The position numbers and the translations under genes were made by a program. From assembly GCF_005484985.1 (NCBI RefSeq), contig NZ_CP027942.1, positions 124,001 through 188,000 of the forward strand: DNA of 64,000 nt. Direction: 5' to 3'. How positions within the stretch are numbered: the first letter of the stretch is position 1; each line of letters starts with the position of its first letter. Shown here one piece after another: positions 35,058 to 43,322 of this stretch. The notes under the pieces were generated by a model. That model worked only from the letters and a program-made list of their open reading frames with translations, made no database searches and was not told where the DNA came from. Source of the DNA: Agrococcus sp. SGAir0287. Lineage in GTDB: Bacteria > Actinomycetota > Actinomycetes > Actinomycetales > Microbacteriaceae.

Positions 35058-36085
35058 GATGCTTCCTTCCCATCGGCCGAGGCCGTTCGCTGTGCTGGGA
35101 GCCCCCAGCGGGGATGTGCGCGCCGATGCAGGCGCGGGGTCACGAGTCGGTGGTCGGCGTCGCCGTGCAGCAGCGACAGCACCGCGGCCGCGACGTCGCC
35201 GAGACTCTGGTCGACGCTCGAGAAGCCGAGTCCGGCGGCGACGCCGGTGTCGTCGAAGCCGACGACCGGCACGGATGCGTCGGCGCGCGCGAGGGCGCCG
35301 ATCGCACCGAGGGCGAGGGTGTCGGAGGCGCACACGATCGCGGTCGCGCCGGCGGCGAGCAGCTCGCTCGCGGCCTCCTGCGCCTCGCCGGGGTCGTCGG
35401 TGACGGCGCGGTCGAGGTCGGTGGCGAGGCCCGCGACGTCCATCGCCTCGCGCCATCCGGCGCGACGCTCGTCGCCGGCGCCCGAGCCGGTCGGCCAGCC
35501 GAGGAAGGCGACGCGCTCGCCGACGGCGAGGCACGCCTCGGTGGCCTCGCGCGTGCCGGCGCGCCCGTCGACGTCGACCCAGGCGTGGTCGGGGCCGTCG
35601 GCGTCCCACGAGCGCCCGAAGGCGACGAACGGGATGCCTGCCTCGACGAGCGCGGCGACGCGAGCGTCGCGGTGGTCGGTGGAGGTGAGGATGAACGCGT
35701 CGGCGAGGCTGCGCTGCGACAGCGAGCGGATGCGCGCGACCTCGTCGTCGGGGCCGTCGGCGGTGAAGACGAGCACGTGGCGGTCGAGGTCCGCGGCCTG
35801 CTCGGTGACGGCGTGCAGGAAGCGGTCGAGCAGCACGCCGTGGATGCCGTCGTGCACGGGCTCGAGGCGCACGCCGATCGTGCGGGCGGACGAGGTGCGC
35901 AGGCGCCGCGCGTGCAGGTTGGGGGAGTAGCCGAGCTCGGCGACGGCCTCCATGACGCGCTCGAGGGTGGCGGGGTGCACGATGCGCGGGGTGTTGAGCG
36001 CGTTCGACACGGTCTGCCGCGAGACGCCGGCCTTCGCGGCCACGTCGCTCAGCGTCGCTCGCACCTCGCGCACCTCCTCGTGCAT
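35054..36085 (-). CDS. LacI-family transcriptional regulator
   Basis: A 343-residue regulator. The N-terminal helix-turn-helix and hinge read LSDVAAKAGVSRQTVSNALN and VMEAVAELGYSPNLHARRLR. The remainder is a periplasmic-binding-protein-like effector domain ending near VPVVGFDDTGVAAGLGFSSV. I chose ATG 36085; TTG 36139 would add 18 residues but lies within a probable operator. It is the first gene of the sugar-uptake operon, coupled to the binding protein by ATGA, and divergent from the debranching-type glucosidase. It probably represses both units in the absence of an oligosaccharide. Confidence 0.92.
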   Translation of the reverse strand: MHEEVREVRATLSDVAAKAGVSRQTVSNALNTPRIVHPATLERVMEAVAELGYSPNLHARRLRTSSARTIGVRLEPVHDGIHGVLLDRFLHAVTEQAADLDRHVLVFTADGPDDEVARIRSLSQRSLADAFILTSTDHRDARVAALVEAGIPFVAFGRSWDADGPDHAWVDVDGRAGTREATEACLAVGERVAFLGWPTGSGAGDERRAGWREAMDVAGLATDLDRAVTDDPGEAQEAASELLAAGATAIVCASDTLALGAIGALARADASVPVVGFDDTGVAAGLGFSSVDQSLGDVAAAVLSLLHGDADHRLVTPRLHRRAHPRWGLPAQRTASADGKEAS

Positions 36086-36125
36086 CGGGTCCGCGCCGTC
36101 GCCCGGCGCGGATTCGATCGATCCA

Positions 36126-36139
36126 TTTGATCGTTCCAA
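36126..36139. promoter_or_regulatory. Candidate LacI operator
   Basis: TTTGATCGTTCCAA is a 14-bp CG-centred imperfect palindrome (5 of 7 positions match between halves), the form usual for LacI-family sites. It overlaps the -35 of the glucosidase promoter and lies 41 bp upstream of the LacI start. Confidence 0.5.
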
Positions 36140-36155
36140 GACGGTAGCGTACGGT
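36127..36155 (+). promoter_or_regulatory. Promoter of the debranching-type glucosidase gene
   Basis: TTGATC (36127-36132) and TACGGT (36150-36155) are 17 bp apart, 41 bp before the GTG start. The -35 lies inside the candidate LacI operator, which would give direct repression. Confidence 0.55.
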
Positions 36156-36196
36156 GGCGGGGCACGCCACCCCTACTTGGATGACGGAGGTCGACG

Positions 36197-38080
36197 GTGA
36201 CCGCGAGCACCCACGGCAGGCAGCCGTTGCTGCACGAGGAGCTCGTCGTGCTCCGCGCCCCCACGCAGGTCTGGTCGTCGCCGACCGGAGACCTCGGCGC
36301 CATGCCCATCCACGGCGTCTTCCACGCCGACGCGCGCGTCGTCGACGAGCTCCGCATCGAGGTCGGCGGCGAGGTGCCCGAGCCGATCGGCGCGACGGCG
36401 ACGGCGTCCGAGGCGCTCTTCACGAGCGTCGCGCGCGGCATCGATGACGGCCCGACGCCCGATCCCCGCGTGCGGATCGACCGGCGGCGCGTCGTCGGCG
36501 CTGGCGCGCTCGACGAGCACGTCGCGATCGCGAACGCGCTCGACGCCGCGCTCGACACGACCGTGACGTTCGTCGTGCGCGTCGACGCGCAGGACCTGCA
36601 GGCGGTGAAGTCGGGGGTGCTCGGGTCCGAGGCGCCCGCGATCGAGGAGCGCGCGGGACTCGTCGTCGCGACGCACGAGGGCCGGCGTCTCGAGCTCGAC
36701 GCATCCGGAGCCGATGTCGCGGTGCTGGGTCGCACGGTCTCCCTGACCTGGCCCGTGCACGTGCCGGCGGGCGGATCCGCCGAGGTCGCGCTGCGCCTGC
36801 GCGTGTCGGACGAAGGCCAGGTCGTCGCGCCGTACGCCGGGGCGGCGGTGCTCGAGCGCGTGCCGACGACGGGCGACGCTCGACTCGACCGCTGGGCGGC
36901 CCACGCGCTCGCCGACCTCGACGCGCTCGCGATGACGCGGCCGGGGCTCGGCGACGAGCCCTTCCTCGCCGCCGGCGCGCCGTGGTTCCTGACGCTCTTC
37001 GGCCGCGACACCCTCATCGCCGCCCGGCTGCTGCTGCCGGTCGATCGCGGGCTCGCCCTCGGCACCCTGCGAGCGCTCGCGCGCCTGCAGGGCGCGCGCG
37101 ACGATGCGGCGTCGGCCGAGCAGCCGGGCAAGATCCTGCACGAGATCCGCGACGGCGTGTTCACGATGCCCGGCGAGGGCATCGTGCTGCCGCCCGTCTA
37201 CTACGGCACCGTCGACGCGACGCCGCTGTGGGTCGTGCTGCTCGGGCGCGCGCTCGAGGCCGGTGCCGTGTCGCTCGACGACGTGCGCACGCTGCGCGCC
37301 GAGCTCGAGGCGGCGCTGACGTGGATGCGCGACCACGGCGACCCGGCGGGCACGGGATTCCTGCACTACCGCGACGAGCTCGGCACGGGCCTCGCGAACC
37401 AGGGCTGGAAGGACTCGGGCGACTCCATCCGCTTCCACGACGGCTCCATCGCCGACGGCCCGATCGCGCTCGCCGAGGTGCAGGCGCAGGCGTACGAGGC
37501 CGCCGTGCTCGGCGCCGACCTGCTCGACGCGCTCGACGGCACGGGTGCGGGCGACGCGTGGCGCGTGTGGGCCGCCGACCTCGCCGTGCGCTTCCGCGAC
37601 CGCTTCTGGGTCGAGCGCGACGGCACGCGCTTCCTCGCGATCGCGCTCGATGGCGAGGGCCGACCGGTGGACGCACGCACATCGAACATGGGGCAGTGCA
37701 TCGGCACCGGCATCCTCACGCGCGAGGAGGAGGCGCTGCTCGCCGCGCAGCTCGTGGCACCCGAGATGGCCTCGCGCTGGGGTCTGCGCACGATGGCGAC
37801 CGACGAGGGCGGCTACTGGCCGTTGTCGTACCACTGCGGCTCGGTGTGGCCGCACGACACGGGCGTCGTGGTCGAGGGGATGCTGCGCGCCGGGCTGCGC
37901 TCGGAGGCGGCGGCGCTCGCGACCCGGCTGCTCGACGCAGCCGAGGCGTTCGCGTGGCGCATGCCCGAGCTCTTCTCGGGCGACGACCTCGCCGCCCCGA
38001 TCGCCTACCCCGCATCCTGCCGCCCGCAGGCGTGGAGCGCGGCGGCCGTCGTGCCGGTGGCGAGGGCGCTCGCGGGCTGA
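36197..38080 (+). CDS. Amylo-alpha-1,6-glucosidase-like (glycogen debranching) protein
   Basis: A 627-residue protein. The N-terminal 200 residues are the beta-rich N-terminal domain of glycogen-debranching-type proteins; the C-terminal 420 residues are an (alpha/alpha)6 barrel. Recognisable segments are APWFLTLFGRDTLIAARLLL, GLANQGWKDSGDSIRFHDGS and YCGSVWPHDT-like HCGSVWPHDTGVV, which hold likely catalytic acids. It lacks a signal peptide, so it should act on imported oligosaccharides. GTG 36197 has GGAGG six bases upstream. It is divergent from the LacI/ABC operon, suggesting uptake followed by cytoplasmic trimming. Confidence 0.85.
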   Translation: MTASTHGRQPLLHEELVVLRAPTQVWSSPTGDLGAMPIHGVFHADARVVDELRIEVGGEVPEPIGATATASEALFTSVARGIDDGPTPDPRVRIDRRRVVGAGALDEHVAIANALDAALDTTVTFVVRVDAQDLQAVKSGVLGSEAPAIEERAGLVVATHEGRRLELDASGADVAVLGRTVSLTWPVHVPAGGSAEVALRLRVSDEGQVVAPYAGAAVLERVPTTGDARLDRWAAHALADLDALAMTRPGLGDEPFLAAGAPWFLTLFGRDTLIAARLLLPVDRGLALGTLRALARLQGARDDAASAEQPGKILHEIRDGVFTMPGEGIVLPPVYYGTVDATPLWVVLLGRALEAGAVSLDDVRTLRAELEAALTWMRDHGDPAGTGFLHYRDELGTGLANQGWKDSGDSIRFHDGSIADGPIALAEVQAQAYEAAVLGADLLDALDGTGAGDAWRVWAADLAVRFRDRFWVERDGTRFLAIALDGEGRPVDARTSNMGQCIGTGILTREEEALLAAQLVAPEMASRWGLRTMATDEGGYWPLSYHCGSVWPHDTGVVVEGMLRAGLRSEAAALATRLLDAAEAFAWRMPELFSGDDLAAPIAYPASCRPQAWSAAAVVPVARALAG

Positions 38081-38166
38081 GGGTGCGGTCGGCGGACGAC
38101 CTGGCAACCTTGCGGCGGGCATGAGCGTGGGTCGACGTCGCGTCCGCGATGCACGGGGGTGCACCC

Positions 38167-38305
38167 TTCGAGGCTCGCTCCGCTCGCACCTCAGGGAGCG
38201 GTGGGAGGGGAGCGTCTGGAGTCATGGCGCCCGGTCAGGGTCGAGGCCGCGCTGAGGGACGCACCCATGACCGCTCCTTGAGGTGCGAGCGCAGCGAGCC
38301 TCGAA
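38167..38305. repeat. Long inverted repeat (36-bp arms), palindromic repeat family
   Basis: Positions 38167-38202 and 38270-38305 are complementary over 36 bp with two mismatches. Each arm carries TTCGAGGCTCGCT-CGCTCGCACCTCA and the AGCGGT end. The 67-bp loop has no ORF. This is the first of three consecutive palindromic units between the glucosidase and the HNH gene. Confidence 0.9.
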
Positions 38306-38348
38306 AGGAGCCCCGACCAGAGGTCGGAGGGACCGCCGATCGGCCGAT

Positions 38349-38573
38349 CCACATGACCGCTCCTTGAGGTGCGCCCTTCGAGACGCTCGCTGCGCTCGCT
38401 CCTCAGGACCCGCGCAGCGAGCCTCGAAAGGAGCCCGACCAGAGGTTGGTGAGATCGCCGATCGGCCGATCCACATGACCGCTCCTTGAGGTGCGCCCTT
38501 CGAGACGCTCGCTGCGCTCGCTCCTCAGGACTCGCGCAGCGAGCCTCGAAAGGAGCCGACCCGTGGGCGGCGC
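38349..38573. repeat. Tandem 122-bp palindromic units (two copies)
   Basis: The segment starting CCACATGACCGCTCCTTGAG occurs at 38349 and again at 38471. Each copy contains a hairpin (38377-38428 and 38499-38550) whose arms are TTCGAG(AC)GCTCGCTGCGC and GCGCAGCGAGCCTCGAA. Spacer text GATCGCCGATCGGCCGATCC is also shared. With 38167-38305 it fills the 526-bp gap; I see no gene here. Confidence 0.9.
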
Positions 38574-38606
38574 GCGGAGGTCAGGCGCCGAAGCGCTCGA
38601 CGACCG

Positions 38607-39962
38607 TCAGAACGGCATGCCGTCCTGCGGCGCCGTCTCCTCGCCCCACGGGTCGCGCGCCAGCGCCTCGTCGCGTAGGGTTCGCCGCAGCTCGGCGAAC
38701 GACGCGCCGGCCGGGGGTGGTCGATCGACGTAGACGTGTCCGAGGGGCGACCGCCACCGCAGCTCGCCGGCTGCAGGCTGCCGCACCGTCCAGGCCGTCG
38801 CGTGCTTGAGCGTGTGGTGGCGGCGGCAGAGGTGGGCGAGGTTGCCGAGCGACGTCGTGCCGCCCTCCTCCCACGCGATCGTGTGATCGACGTCGTCGTC
38901 GCGGGCAGCCGCGCCGCATCCCGGGAAGCGGCATCGACCGTCGCGCGCCCGCAGCAGTCGCCGCTGCGCCGCCGTGGGTGCGTAGGTGTCGACCTCGACG
39001 ACCGTGCCGCCGACCGGGTCGGTGAGCAGGCGCTCCCATGTGGCGGCGACGCCCGCGAGCAGGCGTGCCGTCTCGGGGTCGACGGGCTGGGCGCCGTCGA
39101 GCACGCCGGGCGCATCGGCGGCGCCGGTGATCGTCGTGACGGGCACGGTGACCTGCACGACGGGTCTGATGCCCGCGAGCAGTCCTGCCGTGGCGTCGAG
39201 GTCGGCGCCGTCGGCCGCGCGCTCGGCACCGTGCCCGGTCAGCAGCAGCTCGCACAGCGCGTCGGCGCGCCACTGGTCGACGGTGCGCGGGTCGTCCTTC
39301 GGCTTGGCCCGCGAGCCGTGGCGGAGACGGTGATCGATGCCCTGCGCGAGCACGGCGGGCAGGTAGGCGTAGAGGTGCGCCATGCCGTCGTCGGCGGGCG
39401 TGACGCGCACGTGGCGGTCGTCGCGCGCGCGGGCGTGCCGCTCGACGAGCGGCTGGGGCACGTGCGCGTCGGCCGCGACCCGGGCGGCCTTCGCGAGCCG
39501 AGTCGGCGTCGTCGTCTCGGCGAGCGCGACCATCTGCGTCTCGTAGTCGGTGCGGGCCTCGGCGGGGACGTCGGACGACGCCAGCACGCCGCCCGCCTCG
39601 ACGATCGCGCGCACGTGGCCGCGGCCGATGCGGCCCGTCGCGAAGGCGTCGAGCACGAGCGGCCAGCCGTCGACCAGCGCCATCGCATCGGCGATCTGCC
39701 GTTCGACGGTGCCGTCGGAGACGCGGGACAGCGCGCCGATCTCGGCTGCGACGGCGCGGACCTCCATCGCGGTGCGCTCGCTGCGCCCTCCCGCGCGCTC
39801 GATCGCGAGGTGCCCGAGAGCCGCGAGCAGCCGCATCCGATGCGCCTCGAGCGCCTGCACGCCGGCGTCGACCGCGGCGAGCTGCGACAGCGCGTTGGCC
39901 TGGATGGCGTCGAGCGCGGAGGGGTCGACGCCCTGCGGCTCTCGCTCCATCGCCTGCTCCAT
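38607..39962 (-). CDS. DUF222-HNH endonuclease-domain protein (13E12 type)
   Basis: A 451-residue protein. Residues about 20-320 form DUF222, an alpha-helical domain seen in the mycobacterial 13E12 repeat proteins. The C-terminus has an HNH nuclease domain: RDGRCRFPGCG (zinc cysteines), DVDHTIAWEEGGTTSLGNL and CRRHHTLKH. DUF222-HNH genes occur in many near-identical copies in actinobacteria and are often treated as mobile or repeat-associated, but their role is not established. ATG 39962 is used; ATG 39950 has a better ribosome site (GGAG six bases upstream). Palindromic repeats lie on both sides within 60 bp, which suggests a composite element. Confidence 0.88.
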   Translation of the reverse strand: MEQAMEREPQGVDPSALDAIQANALSQLAAVDAGVQALEAHRMRLLAALGHLAIERAGGRSERTAMEVRAVAAEIGALSRVSDGTVERQIADAMALVDGWPLVLDAFATGRIGRGHVRAIVEAGGVLASSDVPAEARTDYETQMVALAETTTPTRLAKAARVAADAHVPQPLVERHARARDDRHVRVTPADDGMAHLYAYLPAVLAQGIDHRLRHGSRAKPKDDPRTVDQWRADALCELLLTGHGAERAADGADLDATAGLLAGIRPVVQVTVPVTTITGAADAPGVLDGAQPVDPETARLLAGVAATWERLLTDPVGGTVVEVDTYAPTAAQRRLLRARDGRCRFPGCGAAARDDDVDHTIAWEEGGTTSLGNLAHLCRRHHTLKHATAWTVRQPAAGELRWRSPLGHVYVDRPPPAGASFAELRRTLRDEALARDPWGEETAPQDGMPF

Positions 39963-40014
39963 GACCCGACTTTGCCAGCGACCACCGACATGGCGGGGCA
40001 GGTGTCGTGCACCC

Positions 40015-40330
40015 TTCGAGGCTCGCTGCGCTCGCACCTCAGGGAGCGGTTGGGGAGGCGCGCTTCGCGGGTCCTGAGGTGCGAGCGCAGCGAGCGTCTT
40101 GAAGGGCGCACCCCAGGGAGCGGTTCGGGGAGGGTGGCCGCGTGGGTCGGGCGGCCGCGTGGGGAGGGTCGGCTGCTCCTTTCGAGGCTCGCTGCGCGGG
40201 TCCTGAGGAACGAGCGTCCCGAGGGGCGCACCTCACGGAGCGGTTCGGGGAGAGCGGCCGCGGGGGTGGGGCGGCCGCGCCCGCGGGGTCGGGTGCTCCT
40301 TTCGAGGCTCGCTGCGCGGATCCGGGGGCA
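40015..40330. repeat. Palindromic repeat cluster downstream-side of the HNH gene
   Basis: The element TTCGAGGCTCGCTGCGC begins at 40015, 40181 and 40301. The first copy is followed by an inverted copy (about 40072-40106), giving a 26-bp-armed hairpin. A further tandem of about 120 bp is marked by GGAGCGGTTCGGGG at 40117 and 40237. These are the same family as 38167-38573 and the 66-bp array. Apart from them, the 447-bp gap before the next gene holds only that gene's ribosome site. Confidence 0.88.
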
Positions 40331-40409
40331 GCGAGCGTGCCGGGGCGCGCCACGTGCAGCGGGTGCGCCCGCAGCATGATGGAGGCACCCGCTCCCGAGA
40401 GGACGCCCC

Positions 40410-41618
40410 ATGGACTTCGACGTCGCCGCCTTCCGCGAGCGCTTCCCGTCCCTCGCATCCGGCATCGCGCACTTCGACGGGCCAGGCGGCACGCAGACGC
40501 CGCGCGAGGTCGGCGCCGCGATCGCCGACACCCTCACGGGGCCGCTGTCGAACCGCGGGCGCCAGGTGGCCTCCGCCCGCGCCGCCGACGACGCCGTGAC
40601 GGCGTTCCGCCAGGCGTACGCAGACCTGCTGGGCGTGCCGCCGACCGGCATCGTCCACGGACGCAGCGCGACGCAGCTCACCTTCGACCTCGCGCGGGCG
40701 CTCGCGAAGACGTGGCGAGCCGGCGACGAGGTCGTCGTGTCGCGCCTCGACCACGACGCGAACGTGCGGCCCTGGATCATCGCGGCGGAGTCGGTGGGCG
40801 CGACGGTGCGCTGGATCGACTTCGACCCCGCGACCGCCGAGGTCGACGTCGACGCCGCCAGGGCGCAGCTCACCGAGCGCACCCGCCTCGTCGCCATCAC
40901 GGGCGCCTCGAACGTGCTCGGCACGAAGCCGCCGGTACGCGCGATCGCGGATGCGGCGCACGCCCTGGGCGCGCTCGTGCACGTCGACGCCGTCCATCTC
41001 GCGGCGCACGCGCCGATCGACGTCGCCGAGCTCGGCGCCGACCTGCTCGTGTGCTCGCCGTACAAGCTGCTCGGCCCGCACTGCGGCGTGCTCGCCGCGG
41101 ATCCCGCGCTGCTCGACACCATCCATCCCGACAAGCTCGCGCCCTCGTCGGATGCCGTGCCCGAGCGGTTCGAGCTCGGCACGCTGCCCTACGAGGTGCT
41201 CGCCGGCGCGACGGCCGCGGTCGACGTGCTCGCGAGCCTGTCGCCGACGCCGCACGCGCACCGCCGCGACCGCATCAGCGACGGCCTGCACGCGATCGAT
41301 GCGCACGAGACTCGGCTGCGCGAGCGCATCGAGCGCGAGCTCACCGCGTTCGGCGACGACGTCGTGCTGCACTCGCGGGCGAGCGATCGCACCCCGACGC
41401 TCCTCGTCACCCTGCCCGGCCGCTCGACGGCGGAGGCCGCGCAGCACCTCGCGGACCGCGACGTCGCCGCTCCCTCGGGCTCGTTCTACGCGCTCGAGCC
41501 GTTCCGCCGCCTCGCGCTGCCCGGCGACGAGGCGCTGCGCGCCGGGCTCGCGCCCTACGTCGACGATCGCGACGTCGACCGTCTGCTCGAGGGCCTCGCG
41601 GAGTTCCTCGGTCGTTGA
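40410..41618 (+). CDS. Cysteine desulfurase-like class V aminotransferase
   Basis: A 402-residue PLP fold-type I protein. The PLP lysine is in LVCSPYKLLGPHCG near residue 219, preceded by the cofactor Asp/His segment VHVDAVHLAAHAPID. The N-terminus FPSLASGIAHFDGPGGTQTP is characteristic of the cysteine-desulfurase-like subfamily that has no assigned substrate. It has no Fe-S or sulfur-trafficking neighbours. ATG 40410 has GAGAGGA eight bases upstream. It converges with the amino-acid permease gene. The promoter lies in or near the palindromic repeat cluster. Confidence 0.85.
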   Translation: MDFDVAAFRERFPSLASGIAHFDGPGGTQTPREVGAAIADTLTGPLSNRGRQVASARAADDAVTAFRQAYADLLGVPPTGIVHGRSATQLTFDLARALAKTWRAGDEVVVSRLDHDANVRPWIIAAESVGATVRWIDFDPATAEVDVDAARAQLTERTRLVAITGASNVLGTKPPVRAIADAAHALGALVHVDAVHLAAHAPIDVAELGADLLVCSPYKLLGPHCGVLAADPALLDTIHPDKLAPSSDAVPERFELGTLPYEVLAGATAAVDVLASLSPTPHAHRRDRISDGLHAIDAHETRLRERIERELTAFGDDVVLHSRASDRTPTLLVTLPGRSTAEAAQHLADRDVAAPSGSFYALEPFRRLALPGDEALRAGLAPYVDDRDVDRLLEGLAEFLGR

Positions 41619-41640
41619 GCGGCACCCGCTGACGCGAGCG

Positions 41641-41665
41641 TCGGCGCCGGCGCCGGCCGCGCCGA
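41641..41665. terminator. GC hairpin between convergent genes
   Basis: TCGGCG (41641-41646) pairs with CGCCGA (41660-41665) around a self-complementary CCGGCGCCGG centre. It sits between the convergent aminotransferase-like and permease genes. No T-run follows, so termination is uncertain. Confidence 0.3.
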
Positions 41666-41684
41666 TGCGCGAACCGACCCGGCC

Positions 41685-43178
41685 CTACCGCTGCTCGGCC
41701 GCCGACTCCGCCGCCTCCACCGGCACCCGCTCGCCGTCGGGGATGCCCGCCGCGCGGCGACGCTGCAGCCCGCGGCGCACGAGCGGCCAGAACAGCACGA
41801 GCGCACCCGCGGCGATGACGCTCGTCAGCACCTGCACGCGACCCGAGTCGGACAGCAGCATGATGCCGACGATGCCGATCGCCGCCGCTATGAGCACGAC
41901 GTTGAGCCACGGGAACAGCCACACCTTCAGCTGCAGGCCCTCGCGCTCCTCGGCCGTCATGCGCGACCGCAGCCGCCACTGCGTCACCGCGATGAAGACG
42001 TACACGAACAGGGCGACGAGGCCCGTGGAGTTCATGATGAACTCGTAGATGCCCGACGACGGCGCGAGGAAGTTCACGAGCGTCGCGACGAGGCCGCCGA
42101 TCGTCGAGGCGACGACCGCGAGCACCGGCACGCCGCGGCGCGACCGCTTCGCGACGGCGCGCGGCGCGAGGCCCTGCTCCGCGAGCGCCGCGAACATGCG
42201 CGAGGCCGAGTACGTGCCCGAGTTCAGCACCGAGATGACGGCGGTGAAGATGACGAGCTGCATGATCGTCTCCGCGCCCGGCACGCCGAACAGGTCGAAG
42301 ACGTAGCTGAACGGGGCGATGACGTCGGGCGAGGGCAGCTCGTCCCACGGCACGACCGTCACGATCACGAGGATCGCGCCGACGTAGAAGAGCATGACGC
42401 GCCAGATCACGGTCTTGGCCGCCTGCTTGATGCCCTTCGCCGGATCCTCCGACTCCGCCGCCGCCATGACGGCGATCTCGGTGCCGAAGTACGAGAAGAG
42501 CACGAGCGCGACCGACGTCAGCACGACGCCGAAGCCGTTCGGCATGAAGCCGCCGTGCTCCCACAGATTGCCCACCGACATCGTGGCGCCCGGCCACAGG
42601 CCGAGCGCGAAGAGCACGCCGGCGACGAGGAAGACGACGATCGCGACGACCTTGATGCTCGCGAGCCAGAACTCGGTCTCGCCGAACGAGCGCAGCGAGA
42701 TGAGGTTCGTCGTGACGAAGATCGCCAGCAGCACGAGGGATGCGAGCCATGCCGGGATCGCGGGGAACCACGCGTGCACCATGCCGCCGCCGACGACCGC
42801 CTCGTAGGCGATGACGCCGACCCAGAAGTACCAGTAGAGCCAGCCGACGACGTACGCAGCCCAGTCGCCGAGACCGACGCGGGCGTACTCCATGAACGAG
42901 CCGACCGCGGGGCGCGCCGCCGCCATCTCGCCGAGCATGCGCATGGCGAGGAAGACGAGGAGGCCGCCGATGAGGTAGGACAGCATCGCGGCGGGGCCGG
43001 TCTCGCGGATGATGTTCGCCGAGCCGACGAAGAGGCTCGCGCCGATGATGCCGCCGAGCGTGATCATCGTGACGTGGCGCGTGCGCAGCCGCTTCGTGGG
43101 CAGCGGCTCGCCACCGGCGACGGCGGCGGCGTCGCCGCGTGATCCGAGCGGGCGGTCGGTGGTTGGATCCGTGGCCAC
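41685..43178 (-). CDS. APC-family amino acid permease, GABA-permease-like
   Basis: A 497-residue, 12-helix amino-acid transporter. The first helix has MITLGGIIGASLFVGSANII, then ARPAVGSFMEYARVGLGDWA and FGETEFWLASIKVVAIVVFL, both typical of the AAT subgroup that includes GABA, proline and aromatic permeases. The substrate cannot be fixed from sequence, but a class III aminotransferase and semialdehyde dehydrogenase lie 1.2 kb away. GTG 43178 has AGAAGGAG six bases upstream. It is divergent from the LysR gene over 144 bp, which suggests LysR control. Confidence 0.88.
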   Translation of the reverse strand: MATDPTTDRPLGSRGDAAAVAGGEPLPTKRLRTRHVTMITLGGIIGASLFVGSANIIRETGPAAMLSYLIGGLLVFLAMRMLGEMAAARPAVGSFMEYARVGLGDWAAYVVGWLYWYFWVGVIAYEAVVGGGMVHAWFPAIPAWLASLVLLAIFVTTNLISLRSFGETEFWLASIKVVAIVVFLVAGVLFALGLWPGATMSVGNLWEHGGFMPNGFGVVLTSVALVLFSYFGTEIAVMAAAESEDPAKGIKQAAKTVIWRVMLFYVGAILVIVTVVPWDELPSPDVIAPFSYVFDLFGVPGAETIMQLVIFTAVISVLNSGTYSASRMFAALAEQGLAPRAVAKRSRRGVPVLAVVASTIGGLVATLVNFLAPSSGIYEFIMNSTGLVALFVYVFIAVTQWRLRSRMTAEEREGLQLKVWLFPWLNVVLIAAAIGIVGIMLLSDSGRVQVLTSVIAAGALVLFWPLVRRGLQRRRAAGIPDGERVPVEAAESAAEQR

Positions 43179-43322
43179 GGTGCTCCTTCTGACGCGGGAA
43201 CGAGCGACATCGCTCTCAGCGATTGCTCATCGTATGCATGGGCGCATGTCGGTTCGATGACGTAGGGCCCAGGATTCCCGACCGGGATGCGTCGGCTGCG
43301 CCGACGGATCTACGCTGCAACC

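Noticed and set aside
36137..36139. TTG start of LacI at 36139
   Set aside because: It lies within the candidate operator and has no ribosome site. ATG 36085 begins directly before the helix-turn-helix.
38607..40330. A complete insertion sequence with transposase
   Set aside because: The HNH protein has no transposase DDE or HUH motif, and I found no target-site duplication at the outer repeat edges.
40410..41618. SufS/IscS-type cysteine desulfurase for Fe-S assembly
   Set aside because: The opening GPGGTQTP and the lack of Fe-S neighbours place it in the desulfurase-like subfamily of unknown role.
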